This document shows, one piece after another, positions 6,063-7,148 of a stretch of 7,148 nt of DNA. The stretch lies in the NCBI GenBank assembly GCA_030043545.1, contig JASHXM010000215.1:1-7148 (forward strand), read 5' to 3'. The notes under the pieces were generated by a model. It did not search any database and was not told where the DNA came from. It saw nothing but the letters and a program-made list of their open reading frames with translations. How positions within the stretch are numbered: position 1 is the first letter of the stretch; each line of letters opens with the position of its first letter. The translations under genes and the position numbers were made by a program. Source of the stretch: Thermoplasmata archaeon (GTDB lineage Archaea; Thermoplasmatota; Thermoplasmata; Lutacidiplasmatales; UBA184).

Positions 6063-6693
6063 ACCTGCGCCCCCGCGCCCGCCGGGAGCGGACGGGACGA
6101 CGTCGCGGGCCGACGGCGCGAAGGGCAGCGCCGACGAGCGTCCGGGGGTCGCCTCGTCCGTCGAGCACCGTCCAGCCGGGGCGTCGCGCCAGCCGCCCGT
6201 ACTCCCGGGCGACCCGCTCGAGCGTGCGTCGCCGTTCGAGCGGGCTCCGGCGGCTCGAGCGACCCCCGACCCGTGCCAGCGCGGTCGTCGGCGGCACGGT
6301 GAGCAGCACCACCCGATCGGGGGCGATCGTCGCCCCCACCTGCATCTGCTCGAGCCGGCGGCGCGCGGTCGGGGACACCGCACTCCCCTGGTACGCCAGG
6401 GTCGAGAAGAACGAGCGGTCGGAGATGACGAAGTCGTGGGTGGCCAGCGCCGCGCGGAGCGCGGGCCGGGCGAGGAACCGGTCGACCGTGAAGTAGACCG
6501 CCCCGGTCCACGGGTCGCGGCCGCTCGCCTCCTGCGCCAGTTGGCCGAGCCGTCGATCCGCCGGCTCCCGGCGGAGGGCCACCGAGTAGCCGCGCCGACG
6601 CAACGCCGACCCGAGCGCGCGCGCGAGGGTCGACTTACCGGCGCCATCGATCCCCTCGAGGGCGACCAGCCGCCCGCGACGTCGATTCGTCAT
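6061..6693 (-). CDS. tmk: Thymidylate kinase (dTMP kinase)
   Basis: This enzyme phosphorylates dTMP to dTDP with ATP, an essential step to dTTP for DNA synthesis. The 210-residue product shows the Walker A loop EGIDGAGKST (13-22), the REP element (42-44), DR at 71-72 in the nucleotide-binding helix, and the signature SDRSFFSTLAYQG (91-103), equivalent to the DRY..S..AYQ motif. An Arg-rich lid follows at about 141-156. The last 15 residues (196-210) include nine arginines and extend past the usual fold. The ATG at 6691-6693 overlaps the TGA of the upstream hydrolase gene as ATGA, indicating translational coupling. A GGGGAG lies three bases before the ATG, closer than ideal. Cotranscription with the Orc1/Cdc6 gene pairs precursor supply with replication. 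Confidence 0.93.
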   Translation of the reverse strand: MTNRRRGRLVALEGIDGAGKSTLARALGSALRRRGYSVALRREPADRRLGQLAQEASGRDPWTGAVYFTVDRFLARPALRAALATHDFVISDRSFFSTLAYQGSAVSPTARRRLEQMQVGATIAPDRVVLLTVPPTTALARVGGRSSRRSPLERRRTLERVAREYGRLARRPGWTVLDGRGDPRTLVGAALRAVGPRRRPVRSRRARGRR

Positions 6694-7148
6694 CCGCTCC
6701 CCGCGGGGGACAGCTCCGGCCGCCACCCGTAGACGCGCTCGACCGACTCGACGAACGGTCGGAACAGCCCGTCGGCCGCCTCCGCGGAGCGGGCCGCGAT
6801 CGCGGCCGCCCGTCGGGGGACGGTCGCGAGGTCGAGGACGGCGCCCGGTCGGTTTGGGTCGTCCAGAAAATCCGTCTCCAGGAACCACGGGGCGGCATCG
6901 GCGACGACGGAGCTCACGAGCTCTCGCCGGGCGAGGTACGACGGCACGACCCCGGCCGACTCCGCGGAACTGACCCGGCTCCGGGCGTAGTGTTTCACGA
7001 CGTGACTCGGGGGCAGCCGGGCGTCGCTCGCCAGTCGGGCGAGGTCCCGATACCCGACCGACGTCAGATCGTCCGAGTGCACCACGACCGGACAGCCGAC
7101 CTCGTGCGCGACCGCCAGCGCGTGTCGGAACGCGTCCTCCCCGGCAGC
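6690..7148 (-). CDS. TatD-related metal-dependent hydrolase, COG1099-like (5' end outside window)
   Basis: The minus frame is open from the window edge to TGA at 6690-6692, giving 152 C-terminal residues. The reading continues past an internal GTG at 7085 with good coding character (EDAFRHALAVAHEVGCPVVV), so that GTG is not the start. The pattern of a strand entering VVVHSDD, then VVKHYA and then ETDFLDDPNRPGAVL with a following TVPRRAA matches the TIM-barrel amidohydrolase fold of the archaeal TatD-like group. The His of KHY and the Asp of ETD are the expected metal ligands. The N-terminal HxH metal motif would lie outside the window. The substrate of this group is not known to me; other TatD proteins act as DNases or D-aminoacyl-tRNA deacylases. 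It is the first visible gene of the operon, overlapping tmk by four bases. Confidence 0.82.
   Translation of the reverse strand, partial: AAGEDAFRHALAVAHEVGCPVVVHSDDLTSVGYRDLARLASDARLPPSHVVKHYARSRVSSAESAGVVPSYLARRELVSSVVADAAPWFLETDFLDDPNRPGAVLDLATVPRRAAAIAARSAEAADGLFRPFVESVERVYGWRPELSPAGSG

Noticed and set aside
4599..6302. Plus-strand open frame of 567 codons over the Orc1/Cdc6 gene
   Set aside because: It is antisense to a protein with clear AAA+ motifs and shows only Arg/Glu/Pro-rich filler.
6030..6647. N-terminal extension of the Orc1/Cdc6 frame to 6647
   Set aside because: The upstream part overlaps tmk in another frame, is Arg/Ser-rich without family similarity, and the family N-terminus fits the ATG at 6029.
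6635..6898. Minus-strand 87-codon open frame over the tmk/hydrolase junction
   Set aside because: It lies out of frame with both supported genes and has no recognisable content.

Overview
This window is very GC-rich (roughly 70% by eye). It looks like ordinary chromosome from an archaeon. Three things point to Archaea: a class I archaeal-type CCA-adding enzyme, an Orc1/Cdc6-family replication ATPase, and a TatD-related hydrolase of the archaeal COG1099 kind. A high-GC Thermoplasmatota-like lineage would fit the mix with lipoyl synthase and AmrS, but that placement is inference from gene content and not from any marker phylogeny. Genes are tightly packed and GTG starts are common. Only some genes have a Shine-Dalgarno sequence; others appear to start close to TATA-like boxes, consistent with mixed leadered and leaderless translation.

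Left part (1-2047): the 3' end of an unrecognised plus-strand gene (ends at 160) faces a minus-strand six-helix membrane protein of unknown function (200-880). Behind that lies a minus-strand radical-SAM enzyme of the AmmeMemoRadiSam family (AmrS, 980-2047). A 99-base gap holding several short palindromes separates the last two. A 110-base divergent promoter region (2048-2157) separates AmrS from the plus-strand tRNA CCA-adding enzyme gene (2158-3588).

Right part (3569-7148): five minus-strand genes run in series. In transcription order they are a TatD-like metal hydrolase (5' end outside the window), thymidylate kinase, a divergent Orc1/Cdc6 ATPase, lipoyl synthase, and a small three-helix membrane protein. 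Spacings are a 4-base overlap, then 31, 25 and 3 bases, so they probably form an operon, perhaps with internal promoters before cdc6 and lipA. The last gene ends inside the 3' end of the convergent cca gene (20-base overlap).

The gene set is informational and cofactor housekeeping: dTDP supply and replication licensing (tmk, orc1/cdc6), tRNA end maturation (cca) and lipoate biosynthesis (lipA). Two membrane proteins remain unexplained. I see no mobile element, CRISPR array, RNA gene or defence system. The points most worth a second look are substitutions at normally conserved positions: in the Orc1/Cdc6 protein (Walker B context, sensor 1, box VII arginine) and in LipA (Cys in place of the Asp of the TSVDRDD motif).
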